In this document: positions 40,500 to 51,425 of the stretch, piece after piece
How the letters are laid out: each line of letters begins with the position of its first letter
Numbering within the stretch: position 1 is the stretch's first letter
Origin: Tritrichomonas musculus
Taxonomy: Eukaryota; Parabasalia; Tritrichomonadida; Tritrichomonadidae
DNA: 64,000 nucleotides
Assembly (NCBI GenBank): GCA_039105265.1
Contig: JAPFFF010000001.1
Span: forward strand, 6,324,001-6,388,000
Direction of reading: 5' to 3'
Translations under genes and position numbers: made by a program
Notes under the pieces: model-generated
What the model was told of the DNA's origin: nothing
Database searches by the model: none
Seen by the model: the letters and a program-made list of their open reading frames with translations, nothing else

Positions 40500-41582
40500 T
40501 TAATTTTTTGAAATTTCATCATAATCATCTTCATTTAATGATGGGTTGGTTAAAAAAGCTTTTACAATGGTTATATAATCATAATTAACAAAGTTGTTTT
40601 TATAATGGTCAAAATTATCATGAAAAAGAGAGTAATTAAAGTATTGAAGGATGATGTTATTATAATTATTATAATTAGTTTTAATATTATGGTTGTTGAT
40701 AAAATAGTTTGCAATATCATTGTGATGACATAAAATTGATTCATTAAGGCAGAAATCATTTATCTTGACATTATGACCTTCTAAAAAATGAATCAAATCT
40801 GGGTTGTTTGAATGAATTGCATAAAGCCACAATGATGGTTTTAATTCGACACCATTTAACACTAGATAATTGATGATTTGCATTGATCCAAAGAAAGCTG
40901 CATATTCAATTAATGTTGGTTCTTTCGATATTAAAAAAGAGTTTGTTTCAAATATTGAATGCTTTATTTGCATTGAAAGTGAAAGATTTGTTTTATTTGA
41001 ATATGAAACAAAGTCATCAATTGAATCCCTACGAATCATGTCACAAATAGCATCATCATTTTCTCCTATTTTTCGTTTGGCTATAAAAGCTTCATAATCT
41101 TTTTGGTTTTCTTCTGGAATTTCAATTTCATTGCCTTTGATGAAAGCTGTGATTTCATATACAAAAAAGTCAGCCATATCTGAATAGAATATTGAATCGA
41201 AAATTGTCGGAGTCATTTCAATTATTTTTTCTTCAAAAAGAAAAAGAATAATTCTCATGTTTTGGTAAAAACACTTAAATATTTCATCATTTGTGAAGGT
41301 CTGTTTGATATCTTCTTTGAAAAATAATATTATTTTTTCAATTTTCGATATAAATGATGGCGTTCGATGGTGATTGTTTGAGATATAAAAGATTAGATGA
41401 ATGATTTCTTTCAGTTTGTAGCGTTTTTCTTCCGAATTCAAATTATCAAAAAAATGATAACCACTAATCGTTAAAAAATTATCATCATTCTCTTCTTTAT
41501 CCAAGTATTGGAGAAATATTTCCTGAATGTTACTCATTTCTTCAAAATGGGCCAGACATATCTCTTTCAAAGATAGAGCCAT
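40500..41582 (-). CDS. Trichomonad ankyrin protein, DUF3447-type N-terminal region (copy A)
   Basis: About 360 aa from the ATG at 41582 (MALSLKEICLAHFEEMSN). The frame is open further upstream, but only to a GTG. The core is the trichomonad signature: GENDDAICDMIRRDSIDDF, SIFETNSFL, LIEYAAFFGSMQIINYL, LKPSLWLYAIHSNNPDLIHF and CHHNDIANYF. These stretches are ankyrin-like and the region matches DUF3447-type proteins, a very large family in trichomonads with protein-binding roles. It is homologous to copies B (45010) and C (53813). The frame stops before the ankyrin repeats that follow, so the gene may be truncated. Confidence 0.8.
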   Translation of the reverse strand: MALSLKEICLAHFEEMSNIQEIFLQYLDKEENDDNFLTISGYHFFDNLNSEEKRYKLKEIIHLIFYISNNHHRTPSFISKIEKIILFFKEDIKQTFTNDEIFKCFYQNMRIILFLFEEKIIEMTPTIFDSIFYSDMADFFVYEITAFIKGNEIEIPEENQKDYEAFIAKRKIGENDDAICDMIRRDSIDDFVSYSNKTNLSLSMQIKHSIFETNSFLISKEPTLIEYAAFFGSMQIINYLVLNGVELKPSLWLYAIHSNNPDLIHFLEGHNVKINDFCLNESILCHHNDIANYFINNHNIKTNYNNYNNIILQYFNYSLFHDNFDHYKNNFVNYDYITIVKAFLTNPSLNEDDYDEISKN

Positions 41583-43130
41583 CTTTTTTTTAAATATTTT
41601 CTGTTCATATTTGGTCATATGAAAATCATATTTACATCTTTTGCACACTGCAATACTCTAATATTTTCTAAAATTTATTCCACAGATGTATCCAAAATTT
41701 GAAGATTATAATATATTTTTTTTTGTTATATTTTTTTTGTTGTATTGAACAAAGCTTTTTAACACGAAATTATTCATGTGATTCACATGCTTATTATTTT
41801 CCTTTCAAAGAATTGGTTTCATACATAGTAACAAACATTTATTAATTTTTTTTTTCGAATATTAAACTGTAACCATCAGATAATGACAAAATATTTGGGG
41901 TTATGCTAAACTTATTCATTGATAATTATTTGCTATTGAGCAAAATTTAATCGATATTATCCGACTCTCAATTTTTTTTAATATTATTTAAAATAATAAG
42001 ATATTTTCTCCTTGCAAGTTTTTTTTATATCACAATTCTCTATTTTTTATATAACTTGCAAAAATGCAAGGAAAAAAAGGTTTTTCCATTCAATTTTTTA
42101 ATTAAAAAAATAAAAATCAATATTTCATCAGTAAATTCAATTGATGAATTCAATTCTCTCAAAAGATTCAAATAAAAATGTTAAAATTATGATTTTTGCG
42201 ATTGTTATACAGGGAATCCAATATGGAGTCCTGATTTTAAAAAAGTGCAATGTCGCGATAACCTGATTTCAATATATCATGTTTACGATTCAACAGTTCC
42301 TGATAAAGTATAAAAAGCACAGAAAATGAATGGAAATTTTACATATTATTTATGCAAGCACCCTAATGAAATAAAAGATATATTTCCAAAAAACCTGATA
42401 GAAAGAATGAACTCTCATCAAGGAAAACTTAAAATAACAATTAAGATAGAATTATATAGTATAATTATATAGTATAATTATAATTATACTATAGTATATT
42501 TTAGAATTATTTTGCATAATTAAAGGAACATAAAGCAATATTATTATATAATATAATACTATAGTATATATAGGATATATTTATATAATTAGATTGTAGT
42601 ATTGCATTGAATCGTATGGGATAATTTGTTTTTAATTTATTTAATTCTCAAATGGAAAACTCTGTCATTATACAAGAAATATGTTATTATTATGCTTTTA
42701 TATATTATATACTAAATAATAAATATATTGATATAGTTTGTTTTAAATTATCTTCAGTAGGTATTTCAAAAAAATCGATTTTTTATTTTGCAAAAATTTT
42801 TTGAAAAAAAAAAAAGTGTTACCACTTTTTATTACGCTGCTACTTTTTAAATACCACTGTAGTGTATACCTTAATCAAAAACAATTAGACATATTTTCAA
42901 TGGTTTATATATATTAATATCAGACTATATATATATATGAAGAGTTTTTAAGTTTTATTTTTTATTATTAAATAACTATTAAATTATCCAATTATTGAAT
43001 AATACATTTTTTATGTGAATTGAAGATGTTTTTAATTTCTTTGCTAATTGTCAAATCAACTGGTTTTCTACAAAAGCATATAAAAAATCATTGGATTTTA
43101 TAAATAGAAATTTGATAAACAATTATAAAT
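41583..43130. other. AT-rich region with one gene fragment
   Basis: No intact gene. Contains palindromic TATAATTATACTATAG runs at 42455-42580, a coding fragment at 42209-42450, and the words GTGTTACCACTTTTTATTAC near 42818 that recall the hairpin at 31936. Confidence 0.55.
42209..42450 (+). pseudogene. Unknown gene fragment, about 75 codons
   Basis: One plus-strand frame reads like real protein: NPIWSPDFKKVQCRDNLISI, then HVYDSTVPDKV, an internal TAA, then NGNFTYYLCKHPNEIKDIFP. Codon pattern and amino-acid balance are far better than in the surrounding AT-rich DNA. No start, no known family. It is preceded by TTGTTATACAG, which could be a 3' splice-like end. Confidence 0.4.
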
Positions 43131-43134
43131 TATA

Positions 43135-44990
43135 ATTTCATCTTTTAAATCAATATTGATTTCTGGCTTTTCTAATAAAAGTTCAATAATTTTGATGTTT
43201 TGCTTTTCAACTGCAGCATGCAATGGTGTTCTTTTATTAATGAATTTATATTTGAAATCATATTAAATTTTCATTTGCCTAATTATACTAAAATATTTAA
43301 TTTTGAATTTCATAAAATTATTATATTTTGAAACTGCATTTGAATGATGTATTTTGAATTCTATTGAAAGATTTAAATTAAAATTGAATTTAATTACTTT
43401 ATTTTATTAAAATAGTTGAAATATCAGATTTAGGATTTCATTGAAACATTAAATTTAAAATATTGTTGAAATATCATATTTAAAATTCTACTGAATAATT
43501 TCATTTGAAATTCTATTTAAATAATATGATTTGAATTCTATTAAATGCTTTGTTTTAAATTATATTCAAGGGTTTTATTTAAAATATAGTTGAAGTATTA
43601 AATATAGAACGTAGTTGAAATATTTAAATTTAAATTTTATTTAATTATTTAAATTCAAAATATCATTCAATTATCGCTTTTTGAATATAATTGAAATATT
43701 TAATTTTGAATATGATTAACCATTTCAATATTAAATGATATTAAAATATTTTATATTTTAATTTTATTAAAATAGATAATATCAAATTGTATAAATAAAT
43801 ATTACTTAAAACATATGGTATATTAATATCCAAATCTTTATTTGCTAATAAGAGTTGAACTATTTCGATGTTTCCTTTCTTAACAGCTAAATAAAATGCT
43901 GTTTGATTAAATTTTATTTTTAATATCATAAAATTATAGTGCTTTAATTTCATTTAATTTTTTCATTATAAATTATATTGATATATTCTATTTGGAATTA
44001 TATACATAAAATCAATATGAAATTTGATGAAATTATTTGATATCAAATTCGATTGGAATATTTATTATTGAATTACATTCAAATATTTTTTTTTGAATCA
44101 CATTAAAATATTTGATTTAGAATTTTATTTAGATATTTGATTTATAATTCCATTAAATATTTGTCCATAAATTTCATTAAATTACTTATTTCAAATTACA
44201 TTGAAATGCATTATTCTAAACTTCATTAAAATAATATAATACAAAACTCCATCGAAATGCTTAATCAAAAATATGATTAAGATAATTGATATAAAATAGT
44301 ATTTAAATATTTTATTTTAAATTATACAAAATCATTTGAATTCAAATAGTCTTAAAGTATTTAATTTATAACTTGATTAAACAATTAAATCAATGGTTTC
44401 ATTAAAATATTAATAGCAAACTGGATTGAAATAATTAATCATAAATTGTCTTAAAATTTTTTTTTTGAATATTATCAATTTATTTGATTTTAATTTTGAA
44501 AATATATATATCTTTGAATATTATGAAAATTATGTATACAAATATTTATAAAATTAACATTAATTTCATGATTTACCAATAAAAGTTTGATTATTTCAAT
44601 ATTTTCTTTCTCAACTGCCAAAAACAGAGGTGCTTTTTGAAATTTAAAAAGTAATTCTGTTAATATAAATAATTCTGAATTTCATTTAAATAATTGTTTA
44701 TGAATTCTATACAATGATATTTATTTGAATTATATTGAAAAGTTCATTTTTAAAATCTTATTGAAATAAATGTTTTCAAAATACCATACGAATATTTATC
44801 ATTGAATGTGATTCAAATAGTTAGTAGAATTTTATAAAAATTTATAATTTTAAATTTCATATAAATAATTATTTAAAATATATGGTATATTAATGTCACC
44901 TTTATTGCAATTAGATAGTAAAAGTTCAACAATATCTACATATTCTTTTTCAACTGCCAAATATAACATTGTTTTCAATGATTCATTAAA
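43135..44990 (-). pseudogene. Four scattered ankyrin repeats downstream of DUF3447 gene B
   Basis: Ankyrin units on the minus strand at about 44885-44985 (MLYLAVEKEYVDIVELLL), 44555-44640 (PLFLAVEKENIEIIKLLL), 43820-43915 (AFYLAVKKGNIEIVQLLL) and 43141-43235 (PLHAAVEKQNIKIIELLL). Two of them continue past DIN into a shared PYILNN/PYVLSN stretch, so their 3' flanks are related at DNA level too. They are separated by 250-650 bases of AT-rich degenerate repeats, and lie behind the DUF3447 gene at 45010-46209. Confidence 0.6.
43270..44880. repeat. Degenerate AT-rich repeat between ankyrin units
   Basis: Long stretches are built from loosely repeated words such as TTTGAATTCTATTAAAT, ATTGAAATATTTAATTT and AAATTTCATTAAAATA, with a period near 35-45 bases. 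It may be an expanded intron-like spacer or decayed repeat DNA. Confidence 0.55.
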
Positions 44991-45009
44991 AAATATATGA
45001 TATAAAATT

Positions 45010-46209
45010 TCATTTAAAAATCAACCAATGAATTTCATTGAAATCTATGATAATAAAAATTCTATTAAATGTTTTTTTATAAGAAATTTCATTAAAAATA
45101 TTTACTTCATAAATTATTTGTATATTTTGATTGTCTTTATTGGCCTTAAAAAAACTATCAAGCAATATATAATAATCATATTTGACAAAATAATAAGGCT
45201 TGTCAAAATTTTTATTTTCAAAAAAAGCAAAATTATAATATTTAAGACTTTGTTTGAATACATCCATTGAATTTTCAATATCGCTATTGAAATAATTGTT
45301 TTGAAAATAATTTGAAATATCATTATGATGACATTTGATTGATTCAAGAAGACACATTTGATAAGATTTATCATTACGATTATCATCATTTTCTTCTAAA
45401 AGATGAATCATTTCAGCATTATTTGAATGAATAGCATATAGAAACAATTGAGGTGGAAATGTAGCTTCATTCATTTTCAAATATTGAAAGATTTCAATTG
45501 CACCAAAAAAAGCTGCGTATTCAATAAACGAAATATTGCTTTGCTGTTTTTTGACTAAAAATGAATTAGTTTCATATATTGATGGTTCGATGTTTGAATT
45601 AAGTGAAATGGCATTTTGGTTTATATAAATAATAAATTCTTTAACTGAGTCCAAACGAATTAAGGTGCATATATAAGTCTCATTTTCGCCTATTTTTCGA
45701 TTTTCATAAAAATCTTCTGGTAATTCATCAAAAATTATTTTTCTCAATTGTTTTGGAAACCATTCAGCTCCAATAAACGGTTTGATTTCAGGTGAAAAAT
45801 ACTGAAGATATTTTTTCTTTTCAAATTTTTGTGATGTAATTCGTTTAATTATATTTTCATCAATTATTAAAATTTTTTCTTCAATCAGAAAAAGAATAAT
45901 CCTCTTGTTTCCTTTGAAAATATTGAATATTTCAATATTTGAATAATATTTTTTGATGCTATCTTTGAAATCTAATAAAATTTTCTCAATCTTATTGATG
46001 AAATTAAGATTTCTGTGGTGATGGTTAGAAATTTTCAATAATAAATGGAGCAATGACATTAATTTATACTTGTTATCATAAATCTTAAGATCATCAAATA
46101 TAATTGTTGGGCTTTGAAATTTGCCATCAATAATAGTTTCATCTTCTAGTAAATCTAGAATGCTCTTTTGTATCTTACCCATTTCTTCTAAATAGCTCTC
46201 AGTACTCAT
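45010..46209 (-). CDS. Trichomonad ankyrin protein, DUF3447-type N-terminal region (copy B)
   Basis: About 399 aa from the ATG at 46209 (MSTESYLEEMGKIQKSIL). The upstream extension has no ATG, and the EEMGKIQ start matches EEMSNIQ of copy A. It carries the same signature blocks: GENETYICTLIRLDSVKEF, SIYETNSFL, FIEYAAFFGAIEIFQYL, FPPQLFLYAIHSNNAEMIHLL and CHHNDISNYF. The last 40 residues are unlike the other copies and Ile/Phe-rich, so the frame may run past its natural end. Downstream ankyrin units are scattered in AT-rich DNA. Confidence 0.78.
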   Translation of the reverse strand: MSTESYLEEMGKIQKSILDLLEDETIIDGKFQSPTIIFDDLKIYDNKYKLMSLLHLLLKISNHHHRNLNFINKIEKILLDFKDSIKKYYSNIEIFNIFKGNKRIILFLIEEKILIIDENIIKRITSQKFEKKKYLQYFSPEIKPFIGAEWFPKQLRKIIFDELPEDFYENRKIGENETYICTLIRLDSVKEFIIYINQNAISLNSNIEPSIYETNSFLVKKQQSNISFIEYAAFFGAIEIFQYLKMNEATFPPQLFLYAIHSNNAEMIHLLEENDDNRNDKSYQMCLLESIKCHHNDISNYFQNNYFNSDIENSMDVFKQSLKYYNFAFFENKNFDKPYYFVKYDYYILLDSFFKANKDNQNIQIIYEVNIFNEISYKKTFNRIFIIIDFNEIHWLIFK

Positions 46210-46840
46210 AATCAATATAAATATTTTTTTTTTTTTTAAATTCAATGAGTTAACACAAAAAAGAGGTTTTTATTCAATTTTAATTCATTTAAAAATATAT
46301 CATTTACAAAGCCATTCTTATGTTTTATATAATCTTTTTAGCTTTGCTGTTTTAGATGAAATAGTATTTTTTTAAAAAAAATTAATAAAGGTAAAAAATG
46401 AACATCTCTTTCAAATGTTGGAAATATGGGTTTTATAGTTAGTTTTTAAATAATAGATAAATACTCTTCTTCGTGCATATTAGATATAAAATGTAAGAAT
46501 ATAATGTTTATTGAATCATAAATCATTACTCCAAACTATAAAATAATGTTTGAAAATGTTGATTTCTAAAAAGCTCAAGGATCAAATAAAATAATAATCG
46601 ATATTCTTTATTTATCCATAAATATATATAAAATTATATACACAATTAATGTAAAAATATTCTTTGTTTTCTTTCTCACTTTTTTTTTTTTTTTGTCGAT
46701 AAAAGCCAAATAATTCATGCATCTGCTGGTATGAATCATTCACTCATTGTATGGAACAAAACAAATGTGATATATCGAAAGCAGTGAATAAAAAATCTCG
46801 ATCTTTGAAATTAATCTCGAGAATCTGATAAGCAAAATAA
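46210..46840. other. AT-rich intergenic region, no gene
   Basis: Poly-T tracts and no gene-like frame; separates the DUF3447 gene from a Sel1 fragment. Confidence 0.55.
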
Positions 46841-47086
46841 GGTGATGAAACATCGATGAGATATTATGCGATTATGTTAGAATATGGAATTGGAGTTGAT
46901 AAAAAAGAAGCAGCCAAATATTATAAAATGTCTGCCGATAAAGGAAATTCAACATCAATGTGTTATTATGCATATATGCTTAAAAATGGTGATGGTATTG
47001 ATATTAACAAAAAAGAGGCATCAAGATATTTCAAGATATTAGCAGACAAAGGAGATGTTGAAGCTATGCAGAATTATGCGACTTAA
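46838..47086 (+). pseudogene. Sel1-repeat fragment
   Basis: About two and a half Sel1 units: GDETSMRYYAIMLEYGIGVD, KKEAAKYYKMSADKGN and KKEASRYFKILADKGD. The frame is bounded by a TAA on each side, and the repeat pattern already starts before the first ATG, so this is a piece of a larger Sel1 gene like the one at 48201-50879. No kinase domain lies upstream of it. Confidence 0.7.
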
Positions 47087-47173
47087 AGTCAATTAAAAAA
47101 GAGGTATACATTTAAAAAACCTGTCTACGAAAAATTTTTTGAGCTATCTAATGGAAATCATAAGGTCTCTTTT

Positions 47174-47209
<36 letters not shown>

Positions 47210-48195
47210 GTTACATGATGTTACATTAGATGTATGAATTGCAAGGTAAAATAAATAACACAAAAGCAATTTCCTTAATAGATATTGCAAAATTCATTCA
47301 ATTTTTTGAATAGTTTATTTTATAATATTTTTTTTCATGAAAATCTAAAGACAATAACAAAGTTAAATAAAAAATAATTAAAAAAATATCATATCAAAGT
47401 TTATTAAAACAAATAAAAGATGTTAAAAGAACTTGTTTTAAGATTTTTTTTCAATTAATATCATCCAGGTAAAAAAATGAACAAAGCATGAAAATTAATG
47501 TTTTGGTATTAAATAATCAATATAACTTCTTGTATTATGCAAGTATTTGGTTTCTTTTAGGAATAGGTCGTATTATCAACAATAAGCAAATGTTAAATTG
47601 ATTATTTGGGATAAATTCGATAGATATATAGCGTCGTTGCATTATTATTTGATTTAGCGATGTTCATAAAAGCATTTCTTCATATTATTGTCTATCTTCT
47701 TGGTGAAAATTGGACTGTTTTGAAAATAAGTAAATAGATAAACGCTCTCCAATATTAACAATAGAACTATTGACTTTGAAATTAAAAACTCATTATTTTA
47801 AATGGATAAACTACATATAAAAGAGGTGATTTTAGACCTTCGGTCTAAATATGATTAAAACATTTATTTATATTTAAAAAACTTAAAATGATTCAAAAAA
47901 CATTTATTTTAATTTTTTTATTTTAATGTGTCTACAAAATTGAAAAAATGAAAATTTAAAACTCAAAAATGATCAAATTTCTCATTAAAAATATATATTG
48001 GAATGCTCATTAAGATATGCAAATAATGTATGAAAATGAAGAATAAAACTCGGTTTTTGAAAGAGTTTATTTTTATTGGTAGACAGGTTTTTTAATTGAC
48101 TTAAGTAAAATTTTCTTCTTATTGAAATGTGATATAAAAAACTGGGGCAAAATTTAACTTTTCATTATACAAAAAGTTAAATTTTTAATTTTCTG
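47087..48195. other. AT-rich intergenic region with microsatellite and hairpin
   Basis: A (TA)n microsatellite at about 47180-47203 and a hairpin at 47832-47850. No gene seen. Confidence 0.6.
47832..47850. other. Hairpin TTTAGACC-TTC-GGTCTAAA
   Basis: A perfect 8-bp stem with a TTC loop closed by C-G. It resembles the hairpins at 31936-31962 and 55324-55345; the loop of the 28999-29040 hairpin also holds TTTAGACC. Confidence 0.65.
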
Positions 48196-48200
48196 AAATA

Positions 48201-50282
48201 ATGTTTCATAAATATATCATTGATTTAAATGATTTTGAAATAATCAAAGCAATTGGATCAGGCGGTTTTGGAATAGTTTATTTGGTAGAGCGAAAAGATA
48301 CTCATAAAATCTTTTCAGCCAAAGTATACAAATTCAACATCGAAACCATACAAGATCAACAATCATTTTTTCAAGAATTAGAAGCTCTTTCAAAGGCCAA
48401 ACATCCATCAATTTTATCATTTCTTGGTTTTAATTTAAAGAATTTTGAGAAAGAAAATTTCCCAACCATTATTACAGAATACATGTCTAACGGTTCACTT
48501 GACCACGCGCTTAAAAAGCCATCATATTTAACAATGAGTAATAAATATATAATATTGTATGGTATTGCAGAAGGAATGAAATATTTACATTCTCAAGGAA
48601 TAATTCATCGAGATTTAAAACCAGGAAATATTTTACTTAACGATAATTTATATCCATACATAGGTGACTTCGGTTTATCAAAAATATCTGATTTATCAGT
48701 TTCATCCATATTATTTGATTCAGTTGTAGGAACACCAATATACATGGCACCTGAAATATTTTTGGAAGAAAAATTCACATATAAAGTTGATGTTTATTCT
48801 TTTTCAATTATTGCCTATCAGTTGCTTACAGGAAAAGAACCATTTCCAGAAATTAAAACGATTTTTAAACTGCAAAAAGAAGTTACAAGTGGTAAACGTC
48901 CAGATTTGAAATGTATTAATGATGAATATATAAGATCATTGCTGAATAAATGGTGGTCAATGAAACCAGATGATCGTCCATCATTCCATACAATTATTGA
49001 GGAAATCAAGGATGGCAGATTTAAGAGAGTATTTGGGGTTGAAAATAACCACGAAGTTGAAAAATATCTTAACATTTTCACAAATAGATTGCCTCCTTTA
49101 CACAGAGAATCTAATCATATACAAGAAACAAAAAAGGAAAAACCTAATTTTAATCCAAATTGTGAAAAGAGAGAGCTTGAAGAACATTCATTAAATCTCA
49201 AACCAAAGACATTTCCTACAAGAACAAACCAAAATCTCAATTGTCCAAGAGCAGATTTAAATTCACCAAAACCAGAATCACTTTCACTAAGACAAAAACC
49301 AAAAATTTGTTCACCAAAATCAGATTTAAATTCATCAAAATCTGCTTCAAATTCACCAAGACCAAAACCAAATATCAATTCACCAAAACCAGATTTAAAT
49401 TCACCTAATTCAAATTCAAGTTCACCAAGACCAAAACCAAATATCAATTCACCAAAACCAGATTTAAATTCACCTAATTCAAATTCAAATTCACCAAGAC
49501 CAAAACCAAATATCAATTCACCAAAACCAGATTTAAATTCACCTAATTCAAATTCAAGTTCACCAAAACCAGATTCACTTTCGCCAAGGTCAAAGCCAAA
49601 TATCAATTCACCAAATTCAAATTCATGTTCACCAAGACCAGATTCACTTTCTCCAAGTACAAAGCCAAGTATCAGTTCGCCGAAATCAGATTCAAGTTTA
49701 CCAAGGCCAATGAATGCTGAAAAAAGTCCAATTAATGATAAAAATTTGTCAGAAGAAGAAAGAAAGATATATGAATTGAAAATGATGGCTGATAGAGGTG
49801 ATGTATATGCAATGCTTGCATATGCTACAATGTGCTATGAAAGAAAAGATAAAGATGCAGCTATTTATATCAAGAAAGCGGCAGATACTGGAGATAATAG
49901 TTGTATGCACCTTTATGCATTGATGAAGTTACATGGAGAACAGACCTCAATTGACAAAAGAGAAGCTGCACAATATTTCAAAAAGGCAGCAGATAATGGA
50001 TATTTGGAATCAATGAAAGAATATGGAAAAATGTTATATAATGGTGATGGAGTTCCATTTAATGCAGAAGAAGCAGTTCATTATTTGAAAATGGCCATTG
50101 AAAAGGGATGTGAAGCATCAATGTATTACTATGCAATAATGCTTTACTTTGGAAAAGGAATTCCTATTGACAAAAAAAAAGCAGCCGAATACTTTAAAAT
50201 GTCAGCTGATAAAGGTGTGGAAAATTCAATGTATAATTATGCTGTTATGTGTCGTGATGGTGAAGGAGTTCCTGTTAACTAA
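48201..50282 (+). CDS. Protein kinase with Ser/Pro repeat linker and Sel1 repeats
   Basis: 693 codons to an in-frame TAA. The kinase domain (1-280) has GSGGFG (19-24), K41, E59, HRDLKPGN (136-143), DFG (156-158) and APE, so it should be active. Residues 310-510 form a Pro/Ser/Asn linker with repeats such as NSPKPDLNSPNSNSSSPRPK. From about 520, Sel1 repeats begin (GVPFNAEEAVHYLKMAIEKG). The TAA at 50280-50282 falls inside a Sel1 unit (GEGVPVN-stop-KEAAEYFKKSADKG), where other units have K, N or A, and the frame stays open to 50879. The kinase region should be produced; the last repeats need readthrough. Confidence 0.88.
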   Translation: MFHKYIIDLNDFEIIKAIGSGGFGIVYLVERKDTHKIFSAKVYKFNIETIQDQQSFFQELEALSKAKHPSILSFLGFNLKNFEKENFPTIITEYMSNGSLDHALKKPSYLTMSNKYIILYGIAEGMKYLHSQGIIHRDLKPGNILLNDNLYPYIGDFGLSKISDLSVSSILFDSVVGTPIYMAPEIFLEEKFTYKVDVYSFSIIAYQLLTGKEPFPEIKTIFKLQKEVTSGKRPDLKCINDEYIRSLLNKWWSMKPDDRPSFHTIIEEIKDGRFKRVFGVENNHEVEKYLNIFTNRLPPLHRESNHIQETKKEKPNFNPNCEKRELEEHSLNLKPKTFPTRTNQNLNCPRADLNSPKPESLSLRQKPKICSPKSDLNSSKSASNSPRPKPNINSPKPDLNSPNSNSSSPRPKPNINSPKPDLNSPNSNSNSPRPKPNINSPKPDLNSPNSNSSSPKPDSLSPRSKPNINSPNSNSCSPRPDSLSPSTKPSISSPKSDSSLPRPMNAEKSPINDKNLSEEERKIYELKMMADRGDVYAMLAYATMCYERKDKDAAIYIKKAADTGDNSCMHLYALMKLHGEQTSIDKREAAQYFKKAADNGYLESMKEYGKMLYNGDGVPFNAEEAVHYLKMAIEKGCEASMYYYAIMLYFGKGIPIDKKKAAEYFKMSADKGVENSMYNYAVMCRDGEGVPVN
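49340..49690 (+). repeat. Ser/Pro linker tandem repeat
   Basis: Near-identical 69-bp units (about three and a half) encode NSPRPKPNINSPKPDLNSPN, flanked by degenerate SPKPDS units. Coding repeat within the kinase/Sel1 gene. Confidence 0.8.
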
Positions 50283-50879
50283 AAAGAAGCAGCAGAATAC
50301 TTTAAAAAGTCAGCAGATAAAGGATATGTTAAAGGAATGTGCGATTATGCTAATATGTGTTGGAAAGGTAATGGAATCCCTGTTAACAATCAAGAAGCTG
50401 AATTTTATTATCAAAAAGCAATTGATGAAGGCGATTTAAATTCAATGTACAATTATGCCAGCATGTTAAGCAATGGTGAAAAATTAATAATCGAGAATCA
50501 AAAAGCACTCAATCTTTACAAAACTGCTGCTGATAAAGGGCATGCTGATTCAATGTACACTTATGGAGTTCATTTATGTATTAAAAGCCTATGTCAAAAT
50601 ATTAATAAGGATCATTATGATGAAAATTTTGAATTAGGCATTAAATACTTGAAAGAAGCAGCTAACAAAGGAGATACGAGAATAATTGAAAATTATGCAA
50701 ATTTTGCATTCGATTTTTTAAGCAGAGAGGAAATAGAAGAATTATTATGTTATGTCAAAAATAGAACTGATGAAGGAAATGAAAGATTCAAAGAATTATA
50801 CACTTCTTTAGAATCAAAAAGACCTAATGGTAACGGGAAAATGTGGAGATTCAGGATTTATGTGCCAACAACTCAATAA
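50283..50879 (+). pseudogene. In-frame continuation of the kinase/Sel1 gene
   Basis: Same phase as the upstream kinase gene, directly after its TAA. It encodes about five more Sel1-type units (KEAAEYFKKSADKG, NQEAEFYYQKAIDEG, QKALNLYKTAADKG, LGIKYLKEAANKG) and a C-terminal cap ending FRIYVPTTQ. Sequence quality equals that before the stop, which suggests the nonsense change is recent, or that the codon is read through. Without readthrough this part is not expressed. Confidence 0.7.
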
Positions 50880-51257
50880 GAAATCTTATATTAACATTTT
50901 TGGGACAAAAACAAATTAGTGAATGAAAAATGTATACATTAGCATTTTTATTTAAGAATTTCGATTTTTAATAAAAGTTTTTATATGAAATAATTAAATA
51001 TGGTGATTGATAATATAACTATACACTCTAAAATCTAAACTTGCCTATCTTAATTTTGAAATGAGAGAAATTAAAAAAGGATTTACTTAATATATCTTTT
51101 TTACTCCATTTGATTTTTATCCATATGTAGAAAAATAATTGATAATATCTGGACATTTAAATGAAGTATATACTCATAATAGTTATTATTCATTAAATTA
51201 TTTATTGATAATTCATGAATGCTTGAGTTCAACGGATGTATATTAAAAATGAATCAT
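50880..51257. other. AT-rich intergenic region, no gene
   Basis: No frame or repeat of note before the inverted duplication begins at about 51258. Confidence 0.55.
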
Positions 51258-51425
51258 ATCAACACTTTTAATTAAGTAAAATGCTGTTAAAAAGATGAAA
51301 CATTAGTTTTTGCAATTTTGCAAAAACAAATGTTTTTTAAAACAGACAATAATTAAGTTATCGATTTAATTATTTTCTGTTAAGTAATAGATTTGATATA
51401 AGTCAATATTTTTAGTTGAAAAATA

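Noticed and set aside
49115-49606. 163-codon Phe/Glu/Gly-rich frame antisense to the kinase linker repeat
   Set aside because: It mirrors the Ser/Pro linker repeats of the real gene and has no support of its own.
34859-50282. Reassignment of TAA to a sense codon in this organism
   Set aside because: Many intact genes here, including polymerase, integrases and the E3/PARP gene, end at TAA at the expected length. Only the two kinase genes continue.
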